Numbered from the stretch's first letter, positions 1 through 8,553 are shown. The stretch: 64,000 bases of DNA from Tolypothrix sp. PCC 7910 (GCF_011769525.1 NZ_CP050440.1:4341501-4405500), one strand, 5' to 3'. Numbers and translations are program-made. Notes: generated by a model from the sequence alone, not told the origin.

Positions 1-101
1 GGAGTTCTAGACAATAAATTATCCAATTAATTTATTTAGATGATATTTTTCCCTGCTCCCTGCCCCCTTACCAATAAAGCGATAGTATATTGGGAAGTCC
101 C

Positions 102-1673
102 TTACGCCCTTTGTGCGCCTGGTTGCTCGTTTTGCACTACAAAGGAAGCTAGGGTACTAATAGCAGCGGTAGGACTAGTAATAGTTGAGACAACCCGGTA
201 ATCGGTTTGCCAAAGTTTTGGAGTGAGTTTGCAACGAACGTAGCCGCGAGATGCACCATCAAAGAATTTGGTGTGGGGGTTGTCGATTAATGCGGCTTGA
301 ACTGGGGCGATAAATGCGGTGGGGAAGTCTGAGGAAATGGAGGTTCCAACAAATTCTGTACCTACTGTAATGGAAGCGGGGTTGTTGAAGTCGGTTTTGA
401 GGTCATGCACCCAACTAGAATGGATATCGCCAGTAATCACTACTGGGTTGGAAGGTTGGCGTTGTTGCAGAAAGTTTAATAGCCGATTGCGCGCTGCTAC
501 GTAACCATCCCACTGATCGACGTTGAATAATCCGATGTCTGGGCGCGGATCAAAATCATATTCCGCTAGCATAGTTTGTTGAGCAATTACATTCCAGCGC
601 GATCGCGATTTATCTAATCCCTGGAATAACCACTGCTCTTGCTCTTTCCCTGTCATCGTCGCATTGGCATCGAAAGCTTGAACGCAACGGGGTTTAAGTC
701 CATCATTACAAGGTTGATCGGTGCGATACTGGCGGGTATCTAAGACGTTAAACTCTGCTAAATCACCGTAAGTAAAACGGCGATAAAGTTGCATATTTGA
801 CTTGTTGGGTAGGGAAGACTCACGCAATGGCATATGTTCGTAGTATGCTTGGTAAGCATAGGCTCGCCTCGTGATAAATGCTTCCAGGCTTTGATTTTCT
901 TCTGGGATTAAATTAGCGTAGTTATTTTCGACTTCATGATCATCCCAAGTTACTATCCAAGGAAAGGCAGCATGAGCAGCTTGCAGATTGAGGTCTGTTT
1001 TATATAAAGCGTGACGGTTGCGATAGTCAGCAAGGGAGAAGATTTCAGCACTATTATGCTGGCGTGGGCCTCCGGGTTGTGGGCCGTATTCGTAAATATA
1101 ATCACCAAGATGAACTACTAAGTCAATTTCTTCTTTAGCTAAATGTTGAAATGCTGTATAGTAGCCGTTTTGCCAGTCTTGGCAAGAAACAAAAGCGAAG
1201 TTGAGTTGCTTGGTAGAACGATGGAATGCGCTAGCTGTACGAGTCCGCCCAATGGGGCTAAGTTCATTACCTACTTTAAATTGATACCAGTACCAACGCT
1301 CAGGCTCTAAACCACGCACATCAATATGTACTGAGTGTGCTAGTTCTGGAGTTGCTAAGGCTTTGCCTTTTTGTACAACTTTTCTCATATTTTCATCCAA
1401 AGCAACTTCCCAACGCACTACAATGTTTGCCATCGGCATTCCACCACCGTTAAGCGGATCGGGAGCTAGTCGCGTCCATAAAACAACACCATCTGGTAAA
1501 GGATCGCCAGAGGCAACACCAAGATTGAAGGGATAACCAGAAAACTTAGGTTTTGCGATCGCTGGACTCCATTGGCTAGTCATCGCCAACCCTGTTAAGA
1601 ATCCTGCACTTAGCAAAAAACTCCGCCGTCTGCAACGATTGTTTAGCAGTTGATTGCAATGCATGAATTCCAT
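102..1673 (-). CDS. phoD: PhoD-family alkaline phosphatase (Tat-exported)
   Basis: Exported metallo-phosphodiesterase/alkaline phosphatase of the PhoD family, which releases phosphate from organic esters outside the cytoplasm. The N terminus has a twin-arginine-like run (RCRRRSFLLSAGF) followed by a hydrophobic stretch ending near AIA, as in Tat substrates. The PhoD N-terminal domain follows (GVASGDPLPDGVVLWTRL), then metal-site motifs typical of the family: FVSCQDW, HLGDYIYEYG, WDDHEVENNY and ITGDIHSSW. About 523 residues is normal for the family. I chose the ATG at 1673 rather than the GTG at 1679 because GAGGA sits about seven bases before the ATG but only two before the GTG. A Pho-box-like element lies upstream. 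The family call is secure; the substrate is unknown. Confidence 0.93.
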   Translation of the reverse strand: MEFMHCNQLLNNRCRRRSFLLSAGFLTGLAMTSQWSPAIAKPKFSGYPFNLGVASGDPLPDGVVLWTRLAPDPLNGGGMPMANIVVRWEVALDENMRKVVQKGKALATPELAHSVHIDVRGLEPERWYWYQFKVGNELSPIGRTRTASAFHRSTKQLNFAFVSCQDWQNGYYTAFQHLAKEEIDLVVHLGDYIYEYGPQPGGPRQHNSAEIFSLADYRNRHALYKTDLNLQAAHAAFPWIVTWDDHEVENNYANLIPEENQSLEAFITRRAYAYQAYYEHMPLRESSLPNKSNMQLYRRFTYGDLAEFNVLDTRQYRTDQPCNDGLKPRCVQAFDANATMTGKEQEQWLFQGLDKSRSRWNVIAQQTMLAEYDFDPRPDIGLFNVDQWDGYVAARNRLLNFLQQRQPSNPVVITGDIHSSWVHDLKTDFNNPASITVGTEFVGTSISSDFPTAFIAPVQAALIDNPHTKFFDGASRGYVRCKLTPKLWQTDYRVVSTITSPTAAISTLASFVVQNEQPGAQRA

Positions 1674-1679
1674 ATTCAC

Positions 1680-2068
1680 TCCTCGTCAGAAAGTTTCTCG
1701 GCTTTAATAGCCTGTGTTAGGCAACACCAAGAATTTACCGACCTACAATCAAGCCATGATTAAGATATTGTTAACTTTGCTTTTTGGGTATGGGGGATAG
1801 GGGATAGGGCATGGGGAAGAGTCACCAATACTTCATACCCAATGCCCCAAGTGACGGGGAGAATAACCTCGCCCACCCGCAGATAAGAGTTTCCCTTCGC
1901 TTTCTATGAATATTGAGAAATGTTAATAATTCTGATAACTTTTGCAAAATTTATTTGATTTATTAGTGTTATTTATCAGACTATGAGAAAAAGGGTATCA
2001 CCGTGCGATTCGCAATCTATAACAATCCGTGCTAGATACTGAAACCTACCCCACTGAAGTCTAAAGTC
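1680..2068. other. Intergenic region with G-rich and AT-rich stretches
   Basis: Divergent promoter region between phoD and the small gene at 2069. It holds the Pho-box-like element, a short G-rich run near 1787-1820 (repeats of GGGGATAGG type), and an AT-rich stretch at 1915-1990. I see no coding remnant. Confidence 0.5.
1746..1775 (-). promoter_or_regulatory. Pho-box-like triple direct repeat upstream of phoD
   Basis: Read on the minus strand, three octamers follow each other with 3-base gaps: GTTAACAA, CTTAATCA, CTTGATTG. The cyanobacterial PhoB box is described as tandem copies resembling CTTAACCT spaced by 3 bases. The matches here are 5, 6 and 4 of 8, so this is a weak box, but the 11-bp phase and the position about 75 bp before a phosphatase gene make it plausible. 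Confidence 0.35.
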
Positions 2069-2521
2069 ATGGTTCTTCCTATGGAAGCTTTATTTTGTTT
2101 GTCACCACGCTATCGTCTTGATGATGAATTACCTTGGCTCGAAGGAATTGACCCAAGTCGTCACTATTGGGTTGCAGTGAATGGCAACATTAATCTCACC
2201 GTAGCTATTCCAGGGTTAACGGTGTCTAGCAAAAGTGAACTAAAGGAAGTTATTGGGCAATTCCGTTGTCTACAGCCTGGGGAGCAGATGACTTTGACCA
2301 GAATTGCCAGTGATTGTCAGATTCACTGCATTAGCCCTAATTGTTACGCAGTGGAAGATAAAATCAATGGCGCGCCTGTATGGCATTTATTTGATTTAGA
2401 AACTTTAGATAGCTTGTTGATGACAGCACACCCCGATTGGCAATGTGCGCCATCAGATGTTGAATTAGGTAGAAAATTGTTGTTGCGCTCTTTCCAAAGC
2501 GCTGCGGCTGCTAAGAGTTAA
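2069..2521 (+). CDS. Conserved-looking hypothetical protein, 150 aa
   Basis: I do not recognise a named domain. The protein is compact and soluble-looking, without signal peptide or membrane segment. It has a mixed alpha/beta composition with several Cys residues (FRCLQPG, DCQIHCISPNCYAVED) and ends in an alanine-rich tail. Codon use matches the neighbours and the frame is open over its whole length with no competing frame, so it is probably a real cyanobacterial gene. The start is uncertain: no clear ribosome binding site precedes the ATG at 2069, and an in-frame ATG lies 12 bases further. Divergent from phoD, so it may share that promoter region. Confidence 0.7.
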   Translation: MVLPMEALFCLSPRYRLDDELPWLEGIDPSRHYWVAVNGNINLTVAIPGLTVSSKSELKEVIGQFRCLQPGEQMTLTRIASDCQIHCISPNCYAVEDKINGAPVWHLFDLETLDSLLMTAHPDWQCAPSDVELGRKLLLRSFQSAAAAKS

Positions 2522-2676
2522 GGCAATACTACTCGGTTAAGCGTTTTTAACTCAAAACTTGTTTTGGGGAAAGGGTAAAAGGTTAAGGGTTAAAGGTTTT
2601 TTCTTTACCTTTTCCCATTCCCCTTTTTCCCCTTAACCGACAAGTATTGCAACACATCCTACAAACTACAAAATGC

Positions 2677-3102
2677 TTAATCACGACGCATAGCTAGTAA
2701 CTCTTGGGGAGAGGCTAAGAGTTTAATTTTGGTTTCTACAATTTGGCGTTGTTGATTGAGAATAAATAACCAAGTAACATTAACACCACACCAGGATGTA
2801 AAAGCTTTTCCTGCTACCTGGACTTGAATTTGCTCGTTTGGCAAAATCTCAATAATTCCTTGTTGTGGTTCGGCTTTAATACCTTGAGCTTCTTGTTTTA
2901 GATAAGTTGCGATCGCAACTGGCCCCACCAAACCAGATTCAAAGGGTGGATACATAATACCATCCTCAGCAAACAAGGCAGCTGTTGCCGCAAAATCTCC
3001 AGCGTTCAAAGCCTGAAAGTAATTGAGAATAATGGGTTCTGTAATTCCCTCAATGGAGAATTCTTCGATTTGTGTTGTTGCTTTCAATTCAGCAGCTGTC
3101 AT
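2677..3102 (-). CDS. CTDH: homologue of the OCP C-terminal domain (NTF2-like carotenoid carrier)
   Basis: A 141-residue NTF2-fold protein matching the C-terminal domain of the orange carotenoid protein. The diagnostic OCP segments are kept: IILNYFQALNAGDF near the start and the ending LLASPQELLAMRRD. The two residues that hydrogen-bond the carotenoid keto group in OCP (Tyr201 and Trp288) correspond to Tyr28 and Trp111 here. Cys105 in TSWCGVNV sits where the Anabaena CTDH has a cysteine linked to disulfide-dependent dimerisation. Known family members take up carotenoid from membranes and deliver it to helical carotenoid proteins. It lies directly downstream of an HCP gene on the same strand, as in Anabaena PCC 7120, and AAGGT precedes the start. 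I infer carotenoid delivery to one or more HCPs in this window. Confidence 0.93.
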   Translation of the reverse strand: MTAAELKATTQIEEFSIEGITEPIILNYFQALNAGDFAATAALFAEDGIMYPPFESGLVGPVAIATYLKQEAQGIKAEPQQGIIEILPNEQIQVQVAGKAFTSWCGVNVTWLFILNQQRQIVETKIKLLASPQELLAMRRD

Positions 3103-3144
3103 AAAATTACCTTGGTTTAGGCTAGCTGAACATCAATATTCATG

Positions 3145-3175
3145 CCAAAAGCAGCTAAAAGAAAGCTGCTTTTGG
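3145..3175 (-). promoter_or_regulatory. Intercistronic hairpin between HCP and CTDH genes
   Basis: A perfect 12-bp stem (arm CCAAAAGCAGCT) with a 7-base loop lies in the 148-bp gap between the HCP gene and CTDH. On the minus strand no T-tract follows, so it does not look like a complete intrinsic terminator. It could protect or partly end the upstream transcript so that HCP is made in excess over CTDH. The structure is seen in the sequence; the role is inferred. Confidence 0.6.
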
Positions 3176-3250
3176 TATATATTTCTGGCTTTTGCCTAAG
3201 TATTTCTTTAGATGGAGTCCAACAACTCGTAATTACGAATTATTAGAGCC

Positions 3251-3772
3251 TTAGTCAGCAAAAGGGTCAATACCCATATCAGAAACTACCTTGCGGAGAA
3301 CTGTGATTTGTTGACCAAAATCTAAACCTATGATTGTGCTTAATACTTGTGAACCATCACGAGATATTTGATAGCCAGCAGGTACAGGTACAACTATTCC
3401 TTTAACCATTAATTCTGATAATTCATACCAGAAAGCCAACTTAGTATTAATACCCAGAACGCCATAAGAACGAGAAAATTGAGTATTTCTTTTAGCAGCA
3501 AGGTCGCGCATTACTTCTAGCTGCTGTGCATGAGACATTTGTTTAATTTGTTGCAATAAACCTTCTGCAAATTGCAAACGCGCTGCGCCGGTAGCGGCTG
3601 GGGTAATGGAACGTCCCATTTCGGTGTATGCATACCACAGCACTGCTAACTGATCTTCAACACTAAGGCTTTTAAATACAGCAATGCTGGAACTAACGAC
3701 ATCACCCGGTTGGGTGCTGTAATTGAAAGCTGAAGAAAAACTGGTTGAGGCTGAATCAGAAGTGAATGTCAT
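3251..3772 (-). CDS. Helical carotenoid protein, HCP4-like (OCP N-terminal-domain homologue)
   Basis: All-helical carotenoid-binding protein, 173 residues, matching the OCP N-terminal domain along its length. Carotenoid-tunnel residues of OCP are kept: Trp41 and Tyr44 as Trp46 and Tyr49 (LAVLWYAYTEMG), and Trp110 as Trp115 (KLAFWYELSELM). The arginine equivalent to OCP Arg155, needed for phycobilisome docking, is present as Arg160 (QQITVLRKVVSDMG). Together with its position next to CTDH, this is like Anabaena HCP4, the paralogue reported to quench phycobilisome fluorescence. It is the closest of the three HCPs here to OCP. Assignment to the HCP family is firm; the HCP4 subtype is inferred from context and Arg160. 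Confidence 0.92.
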   Translation of the reverse strand: MTFTSDSASTSFSSAFNYSTQPGDVVSSSIAVFKSLSVEDQLAVLWYAYTEMGRSITPAATGAARLQFAEGLLQQIKQMSHAQQLEVMRDLAAKRNTQFSRSYGVLGINTKLAFWYELSELMVKGIVVPVPAGYQISRDGSQVLSTIIGLDFGQQITVLRKVVSDMGIDPFAD

Positions 3773-3989
3773 GATTGCACCGCAGTCAATTTAATAAGTT
3801 TTCTGCAAAATAGATAGGAGGTGTGCATCACTCTGGGTTGCTTGACCTCTTGATGTACATCTTGCAGTATTTCGTAATAAAACGCAAATAAAAGTTACAA
3901 ATGATATGGATAGTAAATTAAATACCAATGTATTGACTGTGTAGAGTACAATTGGAGTGCCGCTGATTGGCAAATTTTAGATAAAAGAA

Positions 3990-4964
3990 ATGAATAACTC
4001 TGGCATAACCACGAGCGATGTGGTAAAGAAAAAAGCGCAGGAGTTGGGATTTCACAAAGTAGGAATTGCGGCTGTAGATGGGGTAGATGAAACAGCAGCG
4101 CAGCGTTTGCAAGCCTGGCTAGCACTGGGTTATCACGCCGAAATGGAATGGATGGCTAACCCCAAGCGTCAGGATATCCGCTTAGTGATGCCACAAGCGC
4201 GATCGCTGATTTGTGTGGCGCTAAATTACTACACACCACATCAACGTCCCCCAGGAGAGGAATATGCCAAGATTTCTCGCTATGGTTGGGGACGAGATTA
4301 TCACAAGGTAATGCATAAGAAACTTAAGGCACTAAATAATTGGGTACAATCACTGAGTGAAAATACTCAGGCGCGTTATTATGCGGATACAGGCCCGGTA
4401 CAAGATAAATTATGGGCGCAAAAATCTGGTATAGGGTGGATTGCCAAGAATGGCAATGTGATTACCAGGGAATATGGTTCTTGGGTATTTTTGGGAGAGA
4501 TTATCACCAATCTGGAACTAGAGTGCGATCGCCCAGCTACAGAACATTGTGGCACCTGTACGCGCTGTCTAGAAGCTTGCCCTACCGATGCAATTACTCA
4601 ACCCTATGTAGTAGATGCTAATCGCTGCATTGCGTATCATACAATTGAAAATCGGGCAGAACAATTACCAGCAAAGGTTCAATCCCACTTACAAGGCTGG
4701 GTTGCAGGGTGTGATATCTGCCAAGATGTCTGTCCGTGGAATCAACGTTTTGCAAAAAGCACAGATGTGAAAGAATTTAATCCTTATCCTGGGAATCTGG
4801 CATCGAAGCTGATAGAATTAGCAGAAATCTCAGATGAGGAGTGGGAGCGACAATTTACAGCCTCAGCCTTGCGACGGATTAAACCAGAAATGTTACGACG
4901 TAATGCCCGTGCTAATCTAGACGCATCTAGGCAACAGAATGACGCAGAAAGTGATTATTTTTGA
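3990..4964 (+). CDS. queG: Epoxyqueuosine reductase QueG
   Basis: Reduces epoxyqueuosine to queuosine in tRNA at the last step of queuosine synthesis, using cobalamin and two [4Fe-4S] clusters. The sequence shows the QueG core with YADTGPVQDK (Asp133 corresponds to the catalytic acid) and the two-cluster ferredoxin segment: Cys187, Cys190, Cys193 and Cys197 (CGTCTRCLEACPTDAI), and Cys241, Cys244 and Cys248 (CDICQDVCPWN). At 324 residues it is slightly shorter than the bacterial enzymes that carry a C-terminal HEAT tail. Its 3' end overlaps the HAD phosphatase gene by 26 bp, so the two are probably co-transcribed. Confidence 0.95.
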   Translation: MNNSGITTSDVVKKKAQELGFHKVGIAAVDGVDETAAQRLQAWLALGYHAEMEWMANPKRQDIRLVMPQARSLICVALNYYTPHQRPPGEEYAKISRYGWGRDYHKVMHKKLKALNNWVQSLSENTQARYYADTGPVQDKLWAQKSGIGWIAKNGNVITREYGSWVFLGEIITNLELECDRPATEHCGTCTRCLEACPTDAITQPYVVDANRCIAYHTIENRAEQLPAKVQSHLQGWVAGCDICQDVCPWNQRFAKSTDVKEFNPYPGNLASKLIELAEISDEEWERQFTASALRRIKPEMLRRNARANLDASRQQNDAESDYF

Positions 4965-5580
4965 TTTTGATGGCACGATTGCAGATACAGTAGACGCTCT
5001 TGTAAGTATTGCTAATCGTTTGGCTGTAGAATTTGGCTATGTCCAAATCAGTCAGGAGGAGCTAGCTCTCCTAAAAAACTTAACCTCTAGGGAAATTATT
5101 AAATACTCAGGTATTTCTGTATTTAAAATACCTTTTTTGGTCAAGAAAGTTAAAGGAGAATTAAAAAATAAAATTCACGAATTCAAACCTATTCCCGGAA
5201 TCAAAGAAGCTTTAATCGAATTAAAAGCTCAGGGTTATAGTTTAGGAATTATTACTTCTAATTCTAAAGATAATGTGACCGAATTTCTTAAAGTTAATGA
5301 GTTAGATAATTTATTCGATTTTATCTACTCAGGGGTCACAATTTTTGGCAAAAAGACAATTATAAATAATGTCTTAAAGCAAAAGCAGCTAAAACCGCAA
5401 CAAGTGATTTATGTTGGTGACGAAACTAGAGATATAGAAGCTTCAAAGAAAGCAAATATTCAAGTAATTGCAGTAACTTGGGGGTTTAATTCCCCAGAAA
5501 TTTTAGCCAAACAAAAACCAGATTTTTTAATTCACCATCCTAGTGAATTATTGACTGTGGTAAATAGGAAAAATTCGTAA
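4939..5580 (+). CDS. HAD-superfamily hydrolase, phosphoglycolate-phosphatase-like
   Basis: Haloacid-dehalogenase-fold phosphatase of the Gph/PGP-like subgroup. Motif I is FDFDGTIADTVDAL with nucleophile Asp9 and acid/base Asp11, motif II is GIITSNSKDN, and motif IV is VIYVGDETRDIEAS. A helical cap lies between motifs I and II. At 213 residues the length fits. The start codon lies inside the last codons of queG, indicating translational coupling. Lower GC than queG (AAA/TTA-rich codons) is noticeable but the frame is intact. The substrate cannot be read from sequence; a small phosphomonoester such as 2-phosphoglycolate is possible. Confidence 0.85.
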   Translation: MTQKVIIFDFDGTIADTVDALVSIANRLAVEFGYVQISQEELALLKNLTSREIIKYSGISVFKIPFLVKKVKGELKNKIHEFKPIPGIKEALIELKAQGYSLGIITSNSKDNVTEFLKVNELDNLFDFIYSGVTIFGKKTIINNVLKQKQLKPQQVIYVGDETRDIEASKKANIQVIAVTWGFNSPEILAKQKPDFLIHHPSELLTVVNRKNS

Positions 5581-5768
5581 TTCGTAGTTAAAGCTGTTAC
5601 TGCCTGAATATAAACATCACACAACAGATTGCAAAGTGTAAGGTTCATGTAATTTTAGGTAACATTGTTTTACCCTACCAAAATACACTACATATTCGTA
5701 ATTACATTCTGTAAATAAAACCTACCATCATGGTGTAACCTTTATAGGTTGAGTGTTTTAATATTTGT

Positions 5769-5801
5769 AATTACGAATTACGAATTACGAATTACGAATT
5801 A
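5769..5801. repeat. Heptamer short tandem repeat (AATTACG)
   Basis: Four perfect copies of AATTACG plus a partial copy, ending immediately before the stop codon of the gene at 5802. Heptameric short tandem repeats of this sort are a known feature of heterocystous cyanobacterial genomes. Confidence 0.85.
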
Positions 5802-6176
5802 TCAACTTTTTGCTTCACCCTTTTCAAAAGCTTTTTGTACTAGATCGTCATCGATGCTAGCAACACCTTCGTTTCTAGAACCTGCAACATCCTTAGCCAT
5901 ATCTGCAAAATCATCAGGATTACCAGTTGCTTGGGTTTCGAGTCTAGTTTCTTCTGGCTTGGAAACTTCATATTTAGGCGCTGTTGCTGCTTCAGCTGCT
6001 TTCGCACCTTCACCTGTGCGATCAATTTCACTTACACTGAGTTTTTGTGCAGCAGCGTAATCAGCTTCAAAATCTACTTGAGGCGCTTTTTCTTCACCAG
6101 CAGCTATATTTTCTGCTGCTAACTGTGCGTCATGGGTAGGTGCTTCATTAACATTAGGCTTTACTTCATCAGGCAT
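5802..6176 (-). CDS. Small acidic, probably disordered protein of unknown function
   Basis: I do not recognise this protein. Its 124 residues are dominated by Ala, Glu, Asp, Lys and Gln, with no hydrophobic core, no signal peptide and no membrane segment. This composition suggests an intrinsically disordered or hydrophilin-like protein. The start has a plausible context and the opposite-strand frames are fragmentary, so I take this strand as coding. It is divergent from an HCP gene with a 215-bp shared promoter region, which could mean co-expression under light or desiccation stress; that link is inference. Confidence 0.6.
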   Translation of the reverse strand: MPDEVKPNVNEAPTHDAQLAAENIAAGEEKAPQVDFEADYAAAQKLSVSEIDRTGEGAKAAEAATAPKYEVSKPEETRLETQATGNPDDFADMAKDVAGSRNEGVASIDDDLVQKAFEKGEAKS

Positions 6177-6391
6177 AATTGACTCCTAGGTATTTTTTCG
6201 CTTGCTGTGGTCATCGTATCAAAGCGCTCTGCAAAATCATTGGCCCCCTGGGAGATATTCTTACTTCTATTAAAAGATAGATAAAAACTGCAAATTGCAA
6301 TAAATAAATCTCTTTCTCCTGGAAGTAGATTATTATTCTGAAACTCTGTTAACCCTTAATTTGATATGTGAAATTGCCTTGGAGATAAATA

Positions 6392-6922
6392 ATGACTGCT
6401 AGTCAAGATAAAAGCGTTCCTCAGGCTTTAAATAATGAAACTCAAAAAGTTGTAGAAGCTTTTAATAAATTAGATACCGATGCTAAATTAGCATGGTTTT
6501 ATTTGGTTTATGAAAAGATGGGAGATTCAATTACTCCAGCTGCACCTGCTGCTGCGGAACCCAACTTAGCACCAATTTTGTTAGGAGATTATTTAGAATT
6601 ATCAGATGAAGAACAATTGGCAATTATGCGCCAAATTGTTAATGGCGAAGCTAGCGATTATTCTCGTGCCTATGGTGCTTTAAAAGAAAATAATCAGCTG
6701 TTAGTTTGGTATGCTTGGGCTGTAGCAATGGGGGATAAAGTAGTTGATTTACCCGACGATTACGAAACTACAGATACAATTGACAATTTACTTTCTCAAC
6801 TCGAGAGATTAGAATTTGAGCAACAAATGTCTGTGCTGCGAACAATTGTAGGCGATATGGGCTACAGTGATGTGCAACCTGTGGAAACTCAAGCACAGAC
6901 TGGTAAAACCTCAAGTTTGTAA
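6392..6922 (+). CDS. Helical carotenoid protein, second paralogue
   Basis: A 176-residue homologue of the OCP N-terminal domain. In alignment with OCP, Tyr44 is kept as Tyr40, Trp110 as Trp106 (LLVWYAWAVAMG) and Arg155 as Arg150 (QQMSVLRTIVGDMG). Trp41 is replaced by Tyr37 (LAWFYLVYEKMG). The C-terminal tail after Tyr158 is polar and rich in Gln, Thr and Ser, and likely disordered. TTGGAG lies eight bases before the ATG. Known HCPs of other clades quench singlet oxygen; whether this one binds phycobilisomes cannot be decided from sequence. It is diverged well beyond a recent duplicate of the HCP at 3251. Confidence 0.9.
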   Translation: MTASQDKSVPQALNNETQKVVEAFNKLDTDAKLAWFYLVYEKMGDSITPAAPAAAEPNLAPILLGDYLELSDEEQLAIMRQIVNGEASDYSRAYGALKENNQLLVWYAWAVAMGDKVVDLPDDYETTDTIDNLLSQLERLEFEQQMSVLRTIVGDMGYSDVQPVETQAQTGKTSSL

Positions 6923-7237
6923 GCTGATATTTGTCATTCGTCATTTGTCCTTTGTCCTTTATGAAAGCAATTGACAGATGACAAATAAATATATGTTTTA
7001 GCGTATCTAGTACAACACGGCGTAAATAAACAGACCATTCAAAATCCGCAAAACGCTTACTGTGTCTTAATTTTGAATTTTGAATTTTGCGTTCGCGAAG
7101 CGTGTCGTTGGCGCAGCCTCTCGTAGAGAAGACAAAAGTTGCGTGCGGGGGTTCCCCCCGTTGAGCAAACTTTTCTTGACGTAGCCTCTCCCTTTGGGAG
7201 AAGACGAATTTTGAATTCCGCCTTGTGGTACTAGTCC
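6923..7237. repeat. Intergenic palindromic repeat cluster
   Basis: No gene. The stretch at about 7088-7205 carries repeats that recur in Nostocales genomes: GCGTTCGCGAAGCGTG, GCGCAGCCTCTCGTAGAGAA, a GGGGGTTCCCCCC palindrome, and GCCTCTCCCTTTGGGAGAAG. The first and last motifs also occur near 34870-34900 in this window. They lie between the 3' ends of two convergent genes and may help end transcription. Confidence 0.7.
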
Positions 7238-7963
7238 CTAAGACACCGCCATCTGATTTAAATCCGCTGGGGTGAGGTGAGAGTGAATAACTTCACCGTC
7301 GCGGAACCAAACTATGCGCGCAGTTTGACGCGCCACATCTGGTTCATGGGTAACCATGACAACTGTAATTCCGCTGGCGTTTAACTCGCTAAAGATATCC
7401 ATGACTTCTTGGGTAGTGCGAGAATCGAGTGCGCCAGTGGGTTCATCTGCTAACAGAACAACGGGACGGTTGACAATGGCACGTGCGATCGCTACTCTTT
7501 GTTGTTGTCCGCCTGATAGTTGTGTGGGTTTGTTATTGAGACGCTTTTCTAAGCCTACTTTAATCAAAGCTTCCATAGCGCGATCGCGTCTTTCTTGAGC
7601 ATTGATTCCCGCATAAGCCATTGGTAACATCACATTTTCTAGGGCTGTCAGTTGGGGTAATAAGTGGAATTGTTGGAAGACAAACCCTAGTTTAATATTA
7701 CGAATATGCGCCAATGCTTTATCATCCATTTGTGCTACATCAACGTTATCTAAATAGTAGCTACCAGAAGTCGGACGATCTAAACAGCCGATAATATTCA
7801 TAGCTGTAGATTTACCGGAACCAGAAGGCCCCATAATTGAACAATATTCCCCTTCATCAATAGCCAAATTCACATTATTAAGTGCTTTGACTTCTGTTTC
7901 ACCGCTACCGTAGATTTTAAATATATTTTCTAATCTAATAATTGAGGATTTGTTATTTGCCAT
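7238..7963 (-). CDS. ABC transporter ATP-binding protein, MacB/LolD/DevA type
   Basis: Stand-alone ATPase of 241 residues from the MacB/LolD-like group, which drives export or lipoprotein-release systems. Walker A is GPSGSGKS at 45-52, the signature LSGGQQQ at 149-155, Walker B LLADEPTGALD near 170-180, and the switch histidine His206 in VVMVTHEP. No permease (FtsX/MacB type) or membrane-fusion gene is nearby, so its partner must be encoded elsewhere. DevA of the heterocyst glycolipid exporter belongs to the same ATPase group, but nothing here links this copy to that role. Confidence 0.9.
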   Translation of the reverse strand: MANNKSSIIRLENIFKIYGSGETEVKALNNVNLAIDEGEYCSIMGPSGSGKSTAMNIIGCLDRPTSGSYYLDNVDVAQMDDKALAHIRNIKLGFVFQQFHLLPQLTALENVMLPMAYAGINAQERRDRAMEALIKVGLEKRLNNKPTQLSGGQQQRVAIARAIVNRPVVLLADEPTGALDSRTTQEVMDIFSELNASGITVVMVTHEPDVARQTARIVWFRDGEVIHSHLTPADLNQMAVS

Positions 7964-8553
7964 TTGTTATTTCTTCTATGCTTCTCATCCTTCTTCTAGG
8001 ATAGTATTTGCATTTACTGATTAACCAAGCAAGACAGTAAATAAGCTGTTACGCATTTAAATTGTATATTCCGCACTGAGGTTGTCAAAAGGAGCCAGTG
8101 CGTTGGGCGGCTTTGCCGACTTGTTCGCTGAAAGCGTTCCCGCAGGGTAGCAACTGGCGTTCAAGAGTCCAAAGTCCAAGCTAGCCTTTGACCCTGGACT
8201 ATTGAGCTTTGACAGTCCTAACGCCAGAATATTCGATTTATGTGCGTATAAGCTTACCTTGTTTTAGTAATTTAGTTAACTTGCTGTTGTGTTCTTTAGA
8301 GAGTAAGCCAGAACACATCTCACTACATATTAAATTTTCTCAATTCCTTGTGGAATAAGCATCTTAGCTGCCGTAATCAAGCAACTTAAGTATTGCTTAA
8401 CTTATCTTCATCTGTCTGACAGCGTAAGTATTCTTTCTATCTTTTGTAGGATTATGCCTCTAGAATCATTCGTTAAGTTATGTGGAGTAACTAAAAGAAA
8501 TTTTTCTTAGTGACTGTGAAAACTAAGAGAAATACGCCTAATTTGGAGTTTTT
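7964..8553. other. 590-bp intergenic region with dispersed repeat and leader hairpin
   Basis: Divergent promoter region of the ABC ATPase and the third HCP. At about 8093-8160 it holds a dispersed repeat with GGCGGCTTTGCCGACTTG and AGCAACTGGCG motifs. At about 8505-8541 an imperfect hairpin (TTTCTTAGT pairing with ACTAAGAGAAA) sits just upstream of the HCP ribosome binding site (TTGGAG) and could affect its translation. I found no coding remnant. Confidence 0.55.

Noticed and set aside
87-104. MITE end (GGGAAGTCCCTTA) at the 3' end of phoD
   Set aside because: It resembles the inverted end of the 53069 element, but only one end is visible at the window edge, so no element can be claimed.
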